Shown piece by piece: positions 23,246 to 34,300 of a DNA stretch of 64,000 nt. Within the stretch, counting starts at the first letter, position 1; each line of letters begins with the position of its first letter. The stretch comes from Atrina japonica (Eukaryota > Mollusca > Bivalvia > Pterioida > Pinnidae), in the NCBI GenBank assembly GCA_030159075.1, contig BROG01000027.1:2241501-2305500 (forward strand), given 5' to 3'. Position numbers and translations under genes: made by a program. Below the pieces are notes generated by a model. The model ran no database searches, was not told the origin of the DNA, and was given only the letters and a program-made list of their open reading frames with translations.

Positions 23246-24376
23246 TTTATAAACATTATATATACATGTTGTTTATACAAGGAATTTTCAAAGAATCTTT
23301 GATAGTTTTGCTATATTTGTATTTTTAACACTTGTGCATCACATTAGGGGAGACAATTAAACAATAAATGATATATTTTCAGTTACCAGCTGGGCCTATA
23401 TATGGTACATGTACATTTTTGTGTAAGTACAATTCAGTAATATAGAAAATTCTGAATCAAATTTCATGAGCTGTTATTACAGGCCACCTGCTACCTATTA
23501 AAGCATACAAATTCTGTAGGAAAAAGGCACACAGCACAAGGTGCATTGGGGACTGAAATATCAGGAAATATAAATGCATTGTACTACCACAATGAATTGT
23601 CTGTTGTAGATATCAGAAACCTTATTTTATTCATGAACCACTTTACTAATATCTAATGTTAAAGTGGCCTGGATCCCCTAGAGTTTCCACAGTCATATAC
23701 ATTTTAATTTTGATAATTTGATTTCACACTGACCAGGATCACAGTAAGTGATCAACTTGATATGAAGCTGTATTCCCTGTAGGGGACATTATGTGGATTT
23801 CTTATAACACTATTTTGCCTCATAATTTATGACCCACTAATTCTCACAACAGAAAATGGATCACTTTACAGGCAAGACAGTACTTGAAATCACAAATTAA
23901 ATCTCAATATTTTACATAGCTTTTTGTTCGACATCAAGGAGAAAATATCTGGAATGAGAAACATTGTTAATTAAAATGTTTTCATATCATACAAAACTAA
24001 GATACGAGGTGACTTCTATTTGACTATAAAGAATACTTAGATCCTTCAAGTTAAACATCAAGTATTCTGAAAGGACAAAATAAATGTCCATGTATTGACA
24101 CTCACATTCTGTATCTAAATTATACAGTTCTTTATGAGAAGCTCCTATTATCTGACTCTGTATGGCACATTTCAACATATTTTTCATTCATGATTTGTAG
24201 GAAGATACACTTTATATCTGAATTTCCCAGTTTACATTTTCTGTGGGGGGGCTAAAGTGATTGTCAGCTTTCAGCCATACATTGATTGATGATGCTACAG
24301 CAAATGTTAATATTTATTGATAAATTATCATGATTTTAAATAAACATATCAGACATGTACATAGCGTTTTCAACCT
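23246..24376. other. Non-coding stretch, nothing recognised
   Basis: AT-rich. No exon, repeat or RNA gene could be supported. Confidence 0.45.
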
Positions 24377-24663
24377 ACATTAAACACCCAGGAAGCTACA
24401 AAAATCAGTAAAAAGGGATGAGCGCTTAATGGGACCAATTAATAGTCAAATTGACATAAAACAGTTTATCTTTTATAAGGCACAGTGGTAAAGTTGGTGT
24501 AGTTATTACTGAAGACACCTGTTGCTGGGGAGTACAGATAAACTGTTACTTACAATTTTTCAGGTCTACATCTCATTGTCAACCAGATAGAAAAGATTTT
24601 TGATAATATGTAAACTAGGGGAGGGCCACTTTTAGGGCCATGTGCGCTTAATAGTCGGAATAT
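24377..24663. mobile_element. MITE-1, copy 3
   Basis: Shares cccaggaagctacaaaaatc, agcgcttaatgggaccaatt, cacagtggtaaagttggtgt, gataaactgttacttaca and gcgcttaatagtcggaatat with the other copies. TIRs are eroded. All three MITE-1 copies lie in the same orientation. Confidence 0.75.
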
Positions 24664-24723
24664 GAAACAACAGATGGTTTTAGATAATCTTTATGTATTT
24701 AATTTATACACAAACAGTACTAC

Positions 24724-24775
24724 TGGGGACCAGGTGATCTTTATACACATGTGGTCGCTATTTTAGCAGGTTCAA
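24724..24775 (-). mobile_element. MITE-2 terminal fragment
   Basis: accaggtgatctttatacac, then gtggtcgctattttagcagg resembles the MITE-2 end at 2732-2781. A further piece (ccaggtgatctttatacact) lies at 24937-24956 inside the TG/TC array. Confidence 0.5.
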
Positions 24776-24810
24776 TATATATATACATGTATATATATAT
24801 ATATCTGTAC

Positions 24811-24870
24811 AGACAGACAAACATACATACATAATTATATATATATAATTATGTATGTATGTTTGTGTCT
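24811..24870. repeat. Palindrome of about 60 bp at head of the TG/TC array
   Basis: AGACAGACAAACATACATAC and ATAATTATATAT face TATATAATTATGTATGTATG and TTTGTGTCTG. The arms of about 28 bp are almost perfectly complementary, with a TA-rich centre. Confidence 0.8.
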
Positions 24871-26085
24871 GTTTGTCTGTGTCTGTGTGTTTCTGCATGT
24901 GTGTCTGTCTCTCTGTGTACTGTCACTGGGTTCCTCCAGGTGATCTTTATACACTCTGTGTATGTGTCACTGTGTTCATATCTGTGTATGTGTGTCTGTC
25001 TCTCTGTGTATGTGTCACTGTGTCCATCTCTGTATGTGTGTCCATCTCTGTGTATGTGTCACTGTGTCTGTCTCTGTGTACATACATAACTCTCTATATA
25101 TGTGTCAATTATGTCTGTGTATGTCTGTCTCTCTGTATGTGTCACTGTCTGTCTCTGTGTATGTGTGTCCGTCTCTGTGTATGTGTCACTGTGTCTGTCT
25201 CTGTGTGTCTCTCTGTGTATGTGTCACTCTCTCTGTATATTTGTCTGTCTCTCTGAGTATGTGTCACTGTGTCCATCTCTGTGTATGTGTATGTCACTGT
25301 GTCCATCTCTGTGTATGTGTGTCTGTCTCTTTGTGTATGTGTCCCTTTCTCTGTGTATGTGTCCGTCTCTCTGTGTATGTGTCACTGTGTCCGTCTCTGT
25401 GTATGTGTGTCTGTCTCTCTGTGTATTTGTCACTGTGTCCATCTCTGTGTATGTATGTATGTGTCTCTGTGTATGTTTCACTGTGTCCATCTCTGTGTAT
25501 GTGTGTCTGTCTCTCTGTGTATGTGTGTCCGTCTGTGTATGTGTGTCTGTCTCTCTGTGTATGTGTCACTGTGTCCATCTCTGTGTATGTGTGTCTGTCT
25601 CTGTCACTGTGTCCATCTGTGTATGTGTCACCGTGTCCACCTCAGTGTATGTGTCTGTCTCTCTGTGTATGTGTGTCCCTTTCTTTGTGTATGTGTGTCT
25701 GTCTCTGTGTATGTGTCCATCTCTGTGTATGTGTGTCTGTTTCTCTGTGTATGTGTGCCTTTCTCTGTGTATGTGTGTCTGTCTCTGTGTATGTGTCACT
25801 GTGTCCATCTGTGTATGTATCTCTGTGTATGTGTCACTGTGTCCATCTCTGTGTATGTGTCACCGTGTCCACCTCAGTGTATGTGTCTGTCTCTCTGTGT
25901 ATGTGTGTCCCTTTCTTTGTGTATGTGTCCGTCTCTCTGTGTATGTGTCACTGTGTCCGTTTCTGTGTATGTGTGTCTGTATCTGTGTATGTGTCACTGT
26001 GTCTGTCTCTCTGTGTATGTGTGTCCATATCTCTGTGTATGTGTCACTGTGTCCGTCTCTCTGTGTGTCTGTCACTGGTCTTTTA
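24870..26085. repeat. TG/TC-rich minisatellite (GTGTATGTGTCACTGTGTCC-like)
   Basis: About 1.2 kb made of irregular units built from ctctgtgtatgtgtgtctgt and gtgtatgtgtcactgtgtcc. The motif almost never forms a stop codon, so long cysteine/serine/valine/leucine-only readings span it in all forward frames and histidine/threonine-rich readings on the minus strand. The presence of several overlapping open frames of up to 384 codons shows this is a compositional effect, not a gene. Confidence 0.95.
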
Positions 26086-27069
26086 TAATTTTTTTTGGCA
26101 ACTTATTTTAGTTTGAAATCACAAGAATAAATCACTTATTGGAAATGTGCACTTTTTGCAATTACATGTAAATGTCATCAGCTTTAGGTGAAACCTTATT
26201 ACTGAAATGTGCCAAACGACATACGGTAAGAAAATCTCTTAATGAAGGTTTTGCTTTATATGCTGGCATAAATAAATATATTGGCATAAATACGTTTTTC
26301 ATACATACCATACTTTTTTGTTTTGCTTACATTTATTTATTTGCAGGAATGTACATCTATGAACTACAAAGATTGCAATACTTATCAGGTATGCTTTTGA
26401 TTTTAAGTTTACAATTTATCAAGCTGCTAATGCTCAATGCTTTACATTATAATTTACTTTTCCTTCCATTTGATTTTGAATTCTTTTGAATCTAGCATGT
26501 GTTGACATGTAGCTTGTGCAATCTCCAAGTATGATTTTTACTTTGCTTATAAATATTGTTACTAGAAATATGTCTAAATGAAGCAGAGTACAAAAATATA
26601 TTTAAGATAGATGTATGCCATTACTGTATGCTTAACCCTGTATGGCTGCTTTTTACTTTCAAATTCTACTCCAATTCACTTGTATCCTGTATACTTCCAG
26701 AACCACAGAACATGAAAACCAGTAGTACTTCACTCTGCTTCTCCAATATTTCATAAAACTTTTTAACATATATATAATATTATTATGATACTAAATGTAC
26801 ACATATGAAATCATAGTGCAAACAATTGTATTGGAAGCTTTCTGATATAATATCCATCCATGTATCATCTCTAATTACATTTGTACATGTGCTCTATATC
26901 GATTTACGATGATATCATATCTGTAAAGGCAGTCACATGTAGCTGTTTTCTGTTACCGTAATACTTACCTGAATAGTGTCATATGTTTATTCTAAATTGT
27001 TCACACTATTATTATTATACGTACTTTTTTCTTATGAATTCTAATATGATGCATATCACTGATATAACA
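26086..27069. other. Non-coding stretch, nothing recognised
   Basis: Contains a small SINE C-like word near 26174 (tcatcagctttaggtgaaac). The 105-codon reading at 26172-26489 is hydrophobic and AT-driven with no recognised family. Confidence 0.45.
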
Positions 27070-27257
27070 TACAGTAAAACCTGCTATAGTGGCCACCTGT
27101 ATATAAGGATTACCTGTTTATAAAGGCCGTTTTTTTTTTTTAAAGTCCCTTGACTGCATATTACAACTAAATTAAACGTGTGTATAAGGGTCACATGTAC
27201 ATTAGGGCCAATATTTTTTGGTCCCTTGGGTGGCCCCTATATACAGGTTTTACTGTA
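27070..27257. mobile_element. MITE-2, intact copy (about 188 bp)
   Basis: Perfect termini TACAGTAAAACCTG / CAGGTTTTACTGTA with extended inverted similarity (gctatagtggccacc / ggtggcccctata). The terminal TA could be a TA target duplication as in Tc1/mariner-derived MITEs. The interior has acaactaaattaaacgtgtg and tataagggtcacatgtacat, which resemble the 34-bp minisatellite unit at 7.9-11.4 kb. Confidence 0.88.
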
Positions 27258-28540
27258 CTTGTTTCACAACTTTCATGGGGGGAGATTTTTCAATCTCATG
27301 GGGGAGACTCAGAATTTTAGTAAGCAGGGGTGGAAATTAACGGGTGCCCGTTCGCCCAAGGCGACTGAATTTACAATCAGGCGAATTGTTTTACGTATGA
27401 AGTCGCCCGTTTGGCGAATTGATTTCAGGATTTTTTTTGCCACTTTTTGGGTCCATCATTCGGTCCATTTCCAATCGGAAATAATATCTGTTTTTTCCCA
27501 ATTTTGATCCTTAAAATTCCAAATCTGATGAAGCTAAAATTTTGACATGTTAAGTTCGGATGTCCTCTTTTATAAGAATGAAAGTAGAAGTACAACCATC
27601 CTGCATTCGTCATTTTAAAAAGCTTAAGTTTCCAAAGTGATCCATTTCCTTCTATTTGTTGTTTAAACTAGTTAAAGATAAATTATTTTATTGACAAGTA
27701 AATATGTTAGTCTTTACCTCGTAGCCAAAAATGTCACAGAACACATCGTGTGTTGACTGTTGTTGCTTGCAGTTTATGGAGAAAATGGAAGTTGGGTGTG
27801 TGTAATAAAAGAACCGATACCGAACGGAACTGGATTTCAGGATGTGTTAAAATGATGATACATGTACATGTAATACTATACATTGTCTAAAAGTTATAAA
27901 ATCCTAATTAAATGTAGGTGAATGATAAAAGGAAAATTAGTTTTTGCGAAAAAAACTTTTAAATGAGCTACTTAAAATTGATAAATATTGTTTTAAAAAA
28001 TGAAAACTTTTGTAATTTGCATCAATTTAAACACACAGTAGTTACATTGTAAAATAGTAATGATGACATTAACAATACAGAATGCATTTACAATTAATTA
28101 CTTGCAAATACAATGTATATCATTCTGAGACAATTTACAATGTACTGGTATATATTTATTAAAATAACAATAAATTAATAAAACAAAAATTGACTAAAAT
28201 ATCTTTTTTTTTTTTTGCCGGCAACCAAATTTTCATGGCAGGCAAGCACAATATCAGTATAGCACTTGCCCAGCTGAGCAAATTGTTAAAAATGTTAAGG
28301 TCACAAACTGTTAAAAAATTTTTCAAGTAAATATGATGGGGCCCTTAAGTTTAAATCTGGGCTCCCAGAATTTAAAACTTTGGGGGATTTTTTCTTAATT
28401 TCCACCCCTGGTATGAATTAATAGGAAAATTCTAATTTTTCATGGGGAGAGATGCATTTTTATTTAAAGAAATTATCAAATTTTTCATAAAATATAGGAA
28501 GTCTCCCTAGTTATGGGGGAGACTTGGCAAATATGCAATT
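27258..28540. mobile_element. Family G element, copy 2, interrupted by a hAT-like element
   Basis: The left part (ttcatggggggagatttttc, then aatctcatgggggagactca) and the right part (gtctccctagttatggggga, then gacttggcaaatatgcaatt) match the two ends of the 21561-22438 element. The middle is occupied by the element at 27325-28410. Confidence 0.6.
27325..28410. mobile_element. hAT-like non-autonomous DNA transposon (1086 bp)
   Basis: Perfect 16-bp TIRs CAGGGGTGGAAATTAA / TTAATTTCCACCCCTG. The CAGGGGT start is characteristic of hAT termini. The flanks do not show a clean 8-bp target duplication (ttagtaag versus gtatgaat), so it may have decayed. The interior near the left end has shuffled 'gcccgttcgccc' and 'ggcgaat' words. 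No transposase ORF is present. It sits inside family G. Confidence 0.72.
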
Positions 28541-28734
28541 GCTTACATGTCATTCTACAGTGAACGGATGTTAAATGAGGTTGTATGTATGTATGAGTTG
28601 CGTGAGTGTTGAATGTGTGTGTTCTCTATACCATAAAGCAATTTACAGTACATCTACTCGGATATTGGATTCATACCATAGTTTATATATTGGATTTATA
28701 CCATAGTTTTTATACTAGTAGCAGATTAAAATGG

Positions 28735-29060
28735 AATACATGTAACAATGATATTGATGCTATAAATATAGCAAACAGAATGGAATCTGTAATGGACAGA
28801 CTCATACACAAAAATCAGAAAGACTTTTTAGTTGATAGAAACATTGGTGAAAATACCAGACTACTTTATGATATGCTTAAATATACTGAATTAAATAAGA
28901 TTCCAGGGCTTCTACTAATGGCAGATTTTGAGAAAGCATTTGACTCGATATCATGGAAATTTATCTACAAAGTTTTATAGTTCTTCAACTTTGTGCCAAA
29001 TATAATAACATGGATTAAAACCCTGAATAAAAACTCTACTTTATATTTTACAAAATTGAA
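28735..29060 (+). pseudogene. LINE reverse transcriptase fragment (L1/Tx1-like)
   Basis: The reading at 28606-28980 carries, from about 28770, the RT block NRMESVMDRLIHKNQKDFL, then IGENTRLLYDML, then LLLMADFEKAFDSISWKF. This matches the finger/motif A region of L1/Tx1-type LINE ORF2 proteins, with the motif A aspartate in DFEKAFDS kept. A stop follows IYKVL at 28978-28980, after which FFNFVPNIITWIKTLNKN continues in the same frame. The fragment then ends abruptly at the inverted repeat at 29065. No motif C (YADD) or endonuclease is present. Dead and truncated at both ends. Confidence 0.88.
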
Positions 29061-29064
29061 TGTC

Positions 29065-29140
29065 CATTAGAAATCTTGAAATTGACTGGGATTGGCATAG
29101 AATTTACTCTGCAATTATTGTTTGATTCCAGCCCACTTAC
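29065..29140. repeat. Inverted repeat arm, left (pairs with 31266-31345)
   Basis: GAATGTCCATTAGAAATCTTG, gggattggcatagaatttac and tattgtttgattccagcc are the reverse complement of 31266-31345 with few differences. The arms bound about 2.1 kb holding a 166-bp array and a family H element. Confidence 0.8.
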
Positions 29141-29600
29141 AATATACTCTAGCTATGATACTTTTCAAGATAATGTAATAAACATCCAAAAAAATGAAAA
29201 ATCCACAAAAAGGGGAAATAACCCACATAAGGGTCGACCTGACAATTTTCACCCTTCTGACTTTTTGTAGATCTTTGCATGCTGAACATTTTTGCTTTTT
29301 CACTTTTACTCTAGTTATTATAGTTTTCAAGATAATGTCAAAAAACATCAAACAACATGAAAAATCCACTTAAAAGGGGAAATAACTCATGTAAGGGTAG
29401 ACCTGACAACTTCGGCTTTACTGACATTTTTGTAGATCATTCAATGCTGAACATATTTGCTGATTTCACTTTTACTCTAGATATTATATTTTACAAGATA
29501 ATGTCTAAAAACATCCAAAAACATAAAAAACAAAAAATCCACAAAAAAGGGGAAATAACTCACATAAGGATTGACCTGACAATTTCCACCTAAATAAACT
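29135..29600 (+). repeat. 166-bp tandem repeat, block 1 (about 3 units)
   Basis: Units contain cttttactctagttattata, ttcaagataatgt, aaacatccaaaaa, aaaggggaaataactcac, cctgacaatttc and tttgtagatcttt. They are more diverged than block 2 at 31785-33790 but clearly the same family. Confidence 0.88.
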
Positions 29601-29741
29601 TTTGGTAGATTATTGCAAGTCGCTCCTTTTAAGGTAACAGGTTTTGTTTCTACCTTTAATAATTTTGGAAACTTTTGGTAGATTATTGCAAGTCGCTCCT
29701 TTTAAGGTAACAGGTTTTGTTTCTACCTTTAATAATTTTGG
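29596..29741. repeat. 73-bp exact tandem duplication
   Basis: Two consecutive identical copies beginning AAACTTTTGGTAGATTATTG and ending tttaataattttgg. The unit corresponds to the right flank of 166-bp block 2 near 33790-33860, where it is single. Confidence 0.88.
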
Positions 29742-29761
29742 AGATACATGTATTAAATAAA

Positions 29762-31112
29762 ACAAGAGACCCATATGCCACATCGCTCACCTGAACTGTT
29801 TTGGTACATTTTTGTATAATGTATCCTACAAATATGGGAATCTCAAATTTACAAATTATTTTAACACTTCTTATATGTAGATAGTGGAAGAGACTTAAAA
29901 ATGAACAAAAATGTAGCTGGGAACGATGTCAAAAACATGTCAAAAATTAGTTTTCTAATTTATTAAAAATAAAAACAGGAAATTGAATCATGCATCCATA
30001 AAAATCACTCAGATGCAATTAGTATTTTTATTCCTGCAGCAGTTCTGGAGAAGATTCTCAAAGAGGGGTACCCTCCGAGACCTATTTTGCCCACCCTGGA
30101 TCCACCTCTGAGTCGATCTGGTAAAAAAAAACATAAATTTGTCAGGGTAACTTGGATACCGTGCTTGCTTCCTTTTTCCTTCAGCGGTTTTGAAGAACGA
30201 GTGTGTGAAAAAAATGCTCCCTCCTTCTTTTTGCAGTTTTAAAACTTTCAAAAAATTAAATTTCTGAAAAATTCTTTCAGGAAAGCATTTCTCTACCTAA
30301 TTGCATAAAAAACACTATAAATGAATGCATCATGATGAATAAATCAAGATAAAATCAAAGAAATCATACAAAAATAAATGAAAATGACAATATGTAAAAA
30401 CACATCAAAAATTTATTTTCCGATATCTATGTAATTAACAAAATTAAGCAAAATCTATGAAGATCACTCAGATACAATTACAATGTAGTTTTTCAATCCA
30501 TGCAGTGATTCTGGAGAAGAATATTTCTAAAGAGGGGTACCCCATGGGCCTCTTTTGCCCCACCCTGGTTCCAACCCCTGGACCAATCTGGCCAACATGA
30601 ATAAACTTGGTAGAGGACCTTGAGTATTTGCTTCCTATAAAGTTTCATTAAAATCTCTTCAGCAGTTTTGGAGAAGAAGTCGAAAATGGAAAATCCCCAC
30701 TCCTTCATTTTGCAGTCTTGAAAAATTCATAAAAAAAATAAAAAAATAAATTTCAGCAATATTCTTTCAGGAATGCATTTATCTAGCAAATCACAGGGAA
30801 AATACATAAAATGAATGCATCATAATGAATCAAAGGGGAGAAAATCAAAGAACTCATACAAAAATGAATGAAAATTACAAAGTCTAATAAGACATCAAAA
30901 AGGCGTCTGCTTGGAGCTGAAACATGTAAACAACAAGCTCAACGTTAATACAATTTATTCGAGTTTTTATTGTGTTGGGCACAAACCCCTTTTTGGAATT
31001 CACAAACTTGAGAAGAAGTTGAATATGTGAAAAGTTAGCGACACAGTATGCACGATGTACAAAGCATGATGGCAATATAGGTCACCATGACCAAAGCTCA
31101 CACGTGACCTAA
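29762..31112 (+). mobile_element. Family H-type element (about 1.35 kb) with two long internal repeats
   Basis: Starts AACAAGAGACCCATATGCCA, then catcgctcacctgaac, a start seen again in variant form at 31364. It ends in a hairpin AGGTCACCATGACC ... CACACGTGACCTAA. Inside are two direct repeats of about 475 bp (units from about 30030 and 30505) sharing ttctggagaaga, aaagaggggtacc, ttgccc and accctgg. The minus-strand small ORFs at 30009-30251 and 30493-30708 resemble each other only because of this duplication. Confidence 0.65.
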
Positions 31113-31265
31113 TAACTGAAAGTGATAATGTGCTAGAAATATTTATTAATTGAAACATGTACTTGTACATTGATAACTGGAAGTGATAATTTGTCCTAGA
31201 AATATTCATTAACTCTTTCTTCTTTGTGTGAAAAATAACTCAGCCTCACCCACATCACTCTATAT
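31113..31265. repeat. Short tandem duplication
   Basis: gaaagtgataatgtgctaga at 31118 recurs as ggaagtgataatttgtccta at about 31179, giving two units of about 60 bp. Confidence 0.6.
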
Positions 31266-31345
31266 CTTAAGCAGGCTGGAATCAAACAATAACTGTAAAG
31301 TAAATTCTATGCCAATCCCAGTTGATTTCAAGATTTCTAATGGAT
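31266..31345. repeat. Inverted repeat arm, right (pairs with 29065-29140)
   Basis: ggctggaatcaaacaataac, ttctatgccaatcccagttg, atttcaagatttctaatgga is the complement of the left arm. It lies directly before the start of the next family H element. Confidence 0.8.
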
Positions 31346-31363
31346 ATTCCTTACAAAAAAACA

Positions 31364-34300
31364 AGAGGCCCAATGGGCCTTAACGGTCACAAAAGAACAA
31401 ATTCCTGTCTTGTTTGGTAGGTTAAAATTTGTCCACTGGTTCTTGAGAAGTCAAAAATGTCTAACATTTGACAAAAAAAAAAAACTCCAAAAAAACAAAA
31501 AAACAAAAACAAAAACAAAAACAAAAATCATTTTTTCTGTTTACTTACATGGCTGTGAACTTGGCCTTTCATCATTTTGTTAAAATGATCCTTAGATAAT
31601 TCCTAGTAACTTTCTGATATATCTTTGTATACAAAAAATCAATCAGTTTTGAGTTATCAAGCCATTTGTATACAACTGTACCCTGTGTCATTCAATTTCA
31701 GTCACCTCCTAGTGAACAGTTTATTGACAGAATCCATTGTCAAAACATCAGAAATCCAATTTAAGGGAGATATAAGCGAGGACCTGACAATTTAGGCCTT
31801 GTTAACTTTTTTGTAGATCTTTGCTTACTAAAAATATCTGCCTCTTTTATTTTTATTCCAGCTATTATACTTTTCAAGATAAATGTCAATAAACATCCGT
31901 AACATGAAAAATCAACTTAAAAGGGGAAATAACTCCAATAAGGGGTTACCTGACAATTTCGGCCCTGTTGTTTTTTGTAGATCTTTTTGTGCAGATCATT
32001 TCTGTTTCTTTCACTATATCTATAATACTTTTCAATAAGGGGTTACCTGACAATTTCGGCCCTGGTGACTTTTTTGTAGATCTTTGCGTGCAGATCATTT
32101 CTGTTTCTTTCACTTTTACTATATCTGTTGTACTTTTCAAGACAATGTCAATAGACATCCAAAAACATGAAAAATCAACTTAAAAGGGAAAATAACTCCC
32201 ATAAGGTGTGACCTGACAATTTCAGCCCTGTTGACTATTTTGTAGATCTTTGCCTGCTGAACAAGTTTGCTTTTTCACTTTTATTCTAGCTATAATACTA
32301 TTCAAGGTAATGATTTTTTTGTAGATCTTTGATTGCTAAACTTTTCTGTTTCTTTCACTTTTACTCTAGCTATTATACTTTTCAAGGTAATGTCAATAAA
32401 TATCCAAAAACATGAAAAATCAACATAAAAGGGGAAATAACTCCCATAAGGTGTGACCTGACAATTTCGGCCCTGTTGACATTTTTGTAGATCTTTGCTT
32501 GCTAAACATTTCTACTTCTTTCACTTTTACTCTAGCTATTATACTTTTCAAGATAATGTCAATAAACATCCAAAAACATAAAAAATCAACTTAAAAGGGG
32601 AAATAACTCCCATAAGGTGTGACCTGACAATTTCAACCCTGTTGACTATTTTGTAGATCTTTGCCTGCTGAACAATTTTGCTTTTTCACTTTTATTTTAG
32701 CTATAATACTTTTCAAGGTAATGTAAATAAACATCCAAAAACATGAAAAATCAACTTAAAAGTGGAAATAACACCCATAAGGTTTTACCTGACAATTTTG
32801 GCCCTGCTGATTTTTTGTAGATCTTTGCTTGCTAAACATTTCTACTTCTTTCACTTTTACTCTAGCTATTATACTTTTCAAGATAATGTCAATAAACATC
32901 CAAAAACATGAAAAATCAACTTAAAAGGGGAAATAACTCCCATAAGGTGTGACCTGACAATTTCAACCCTGTTGACTATTTTGTAGATCTTTGCCTGCTG
33001 AACAATTTTGCTTTTTCACTTTTATTTTAGCTATAATACTTTTCAAGGTAATGTAAATAAACATCCAAAAACATGAAAAATCAACTTAAAAGTGGAAATA
33101 ACACCCATAAGGTTTTACCTGACAATTTTGGCCCTGCTGATTTTTTGTAGATCTTTGCTTGCCAAACATTTCTACTTCTTTCACTTTTACTCTAGCTATT
33201 ATACTTTTCAAGATAATGTCAATAAACATCCAAAAACATGAAAAATCAACTTAAAAGGGGAAATAACTCCCATAAGGTGTGAACTGACTATTTTGTAGAT
33301 CTTTGCCTGCTGAACAAATTTGCTTCTTTCACTTTTACTCTATCTATTATACTTTTCAAGATAATGCCAATAAACATCCAAAAACATGAAAAATCAACTT
33401 AAAAGGGGAAATAACTCCCATAAGGGGTTACCTGACAATTTTGGCCCTGCTGACTTTTTTGTAGATCTTTGCGTGCAGATCATTTCCGTTTCTTTCACTT
33501 TTACTCTAGCTATTATACTTTTCAAGATAATGTCAATAAACATCCAAAAACATGAAAAATCAACTTAAAAGGGGAAATAACTCCCATAAGGGGTTACCTG
33601 ACAATTTCGGCCCTGCTGACTTTTTTGTAGATCTTTGCATGCAGATCATTTCCGTTTCTTTCACTTTTACTCTAGCTATTATACTTTTCAAGGAAATGTC
33701 AATAAACATCCAAAAAAAACATGAAAAATCCACAAAAAAGGGGAAATAACTCACATAAGGGTCGACCAGACAATTTCCACCAAAATAATATATTGGTGGA
33801 TTTTTGCAAGCTGTTCATTTTAAGGTAATGGTTTTTTCTCTAGCTTTAATAATTTTTGAGATACATGTATGAAATCAAAAATATCTGCTGACTTATTCGT
33901 TCTATATTTAGCCATGACAGCCATGTTTGATCCTTTCCCCTTTTTATCTGTAAACTTTATGTTGCTTTATATGGTTATACTTCCTGTCAAGTTTGGTTCA
34001 AAGTAGCCTAATGGTTCTCGAGTAGTAGTAGAAAAATACTTACATTTTCCAATTATTTAGGTGCCTGAGCCCTTGACCTTTGATCTCAAGACCTTGAAAT
34101 TTTGTCAAAATAATCCTTAGATAATTCCTAACAATTTTCTCATATATCTTTGTATACAAAAAGTCAATCAGTTTTGAGTTATTAAGCAATTTGTAATACA
34201 ACTGTACCATGTGTCACTGAAGTGCCCCCTAGTGACTTGTTTATAGACAGATTTCATTTTCATTCACAAACTTTGTAGATATTGACTTAACAATCATGCA

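Noticed and set aside
24855..26116. Overlapping cysteine-rich ORFs of up to 384 codons on the plus strand and His/Thr-rich ORFs on the minus strand
   Set aside because: They lie wholly in a TG/TC minisatellite that cannot form stop codons. Several frames are open at once and no domain is present.
30009..30708. Two similar minus-strand ORFs suggesting a small gene family
   Set aside because: Their likeness comes from the 475-bp internal repeat of a non-coding family H element.
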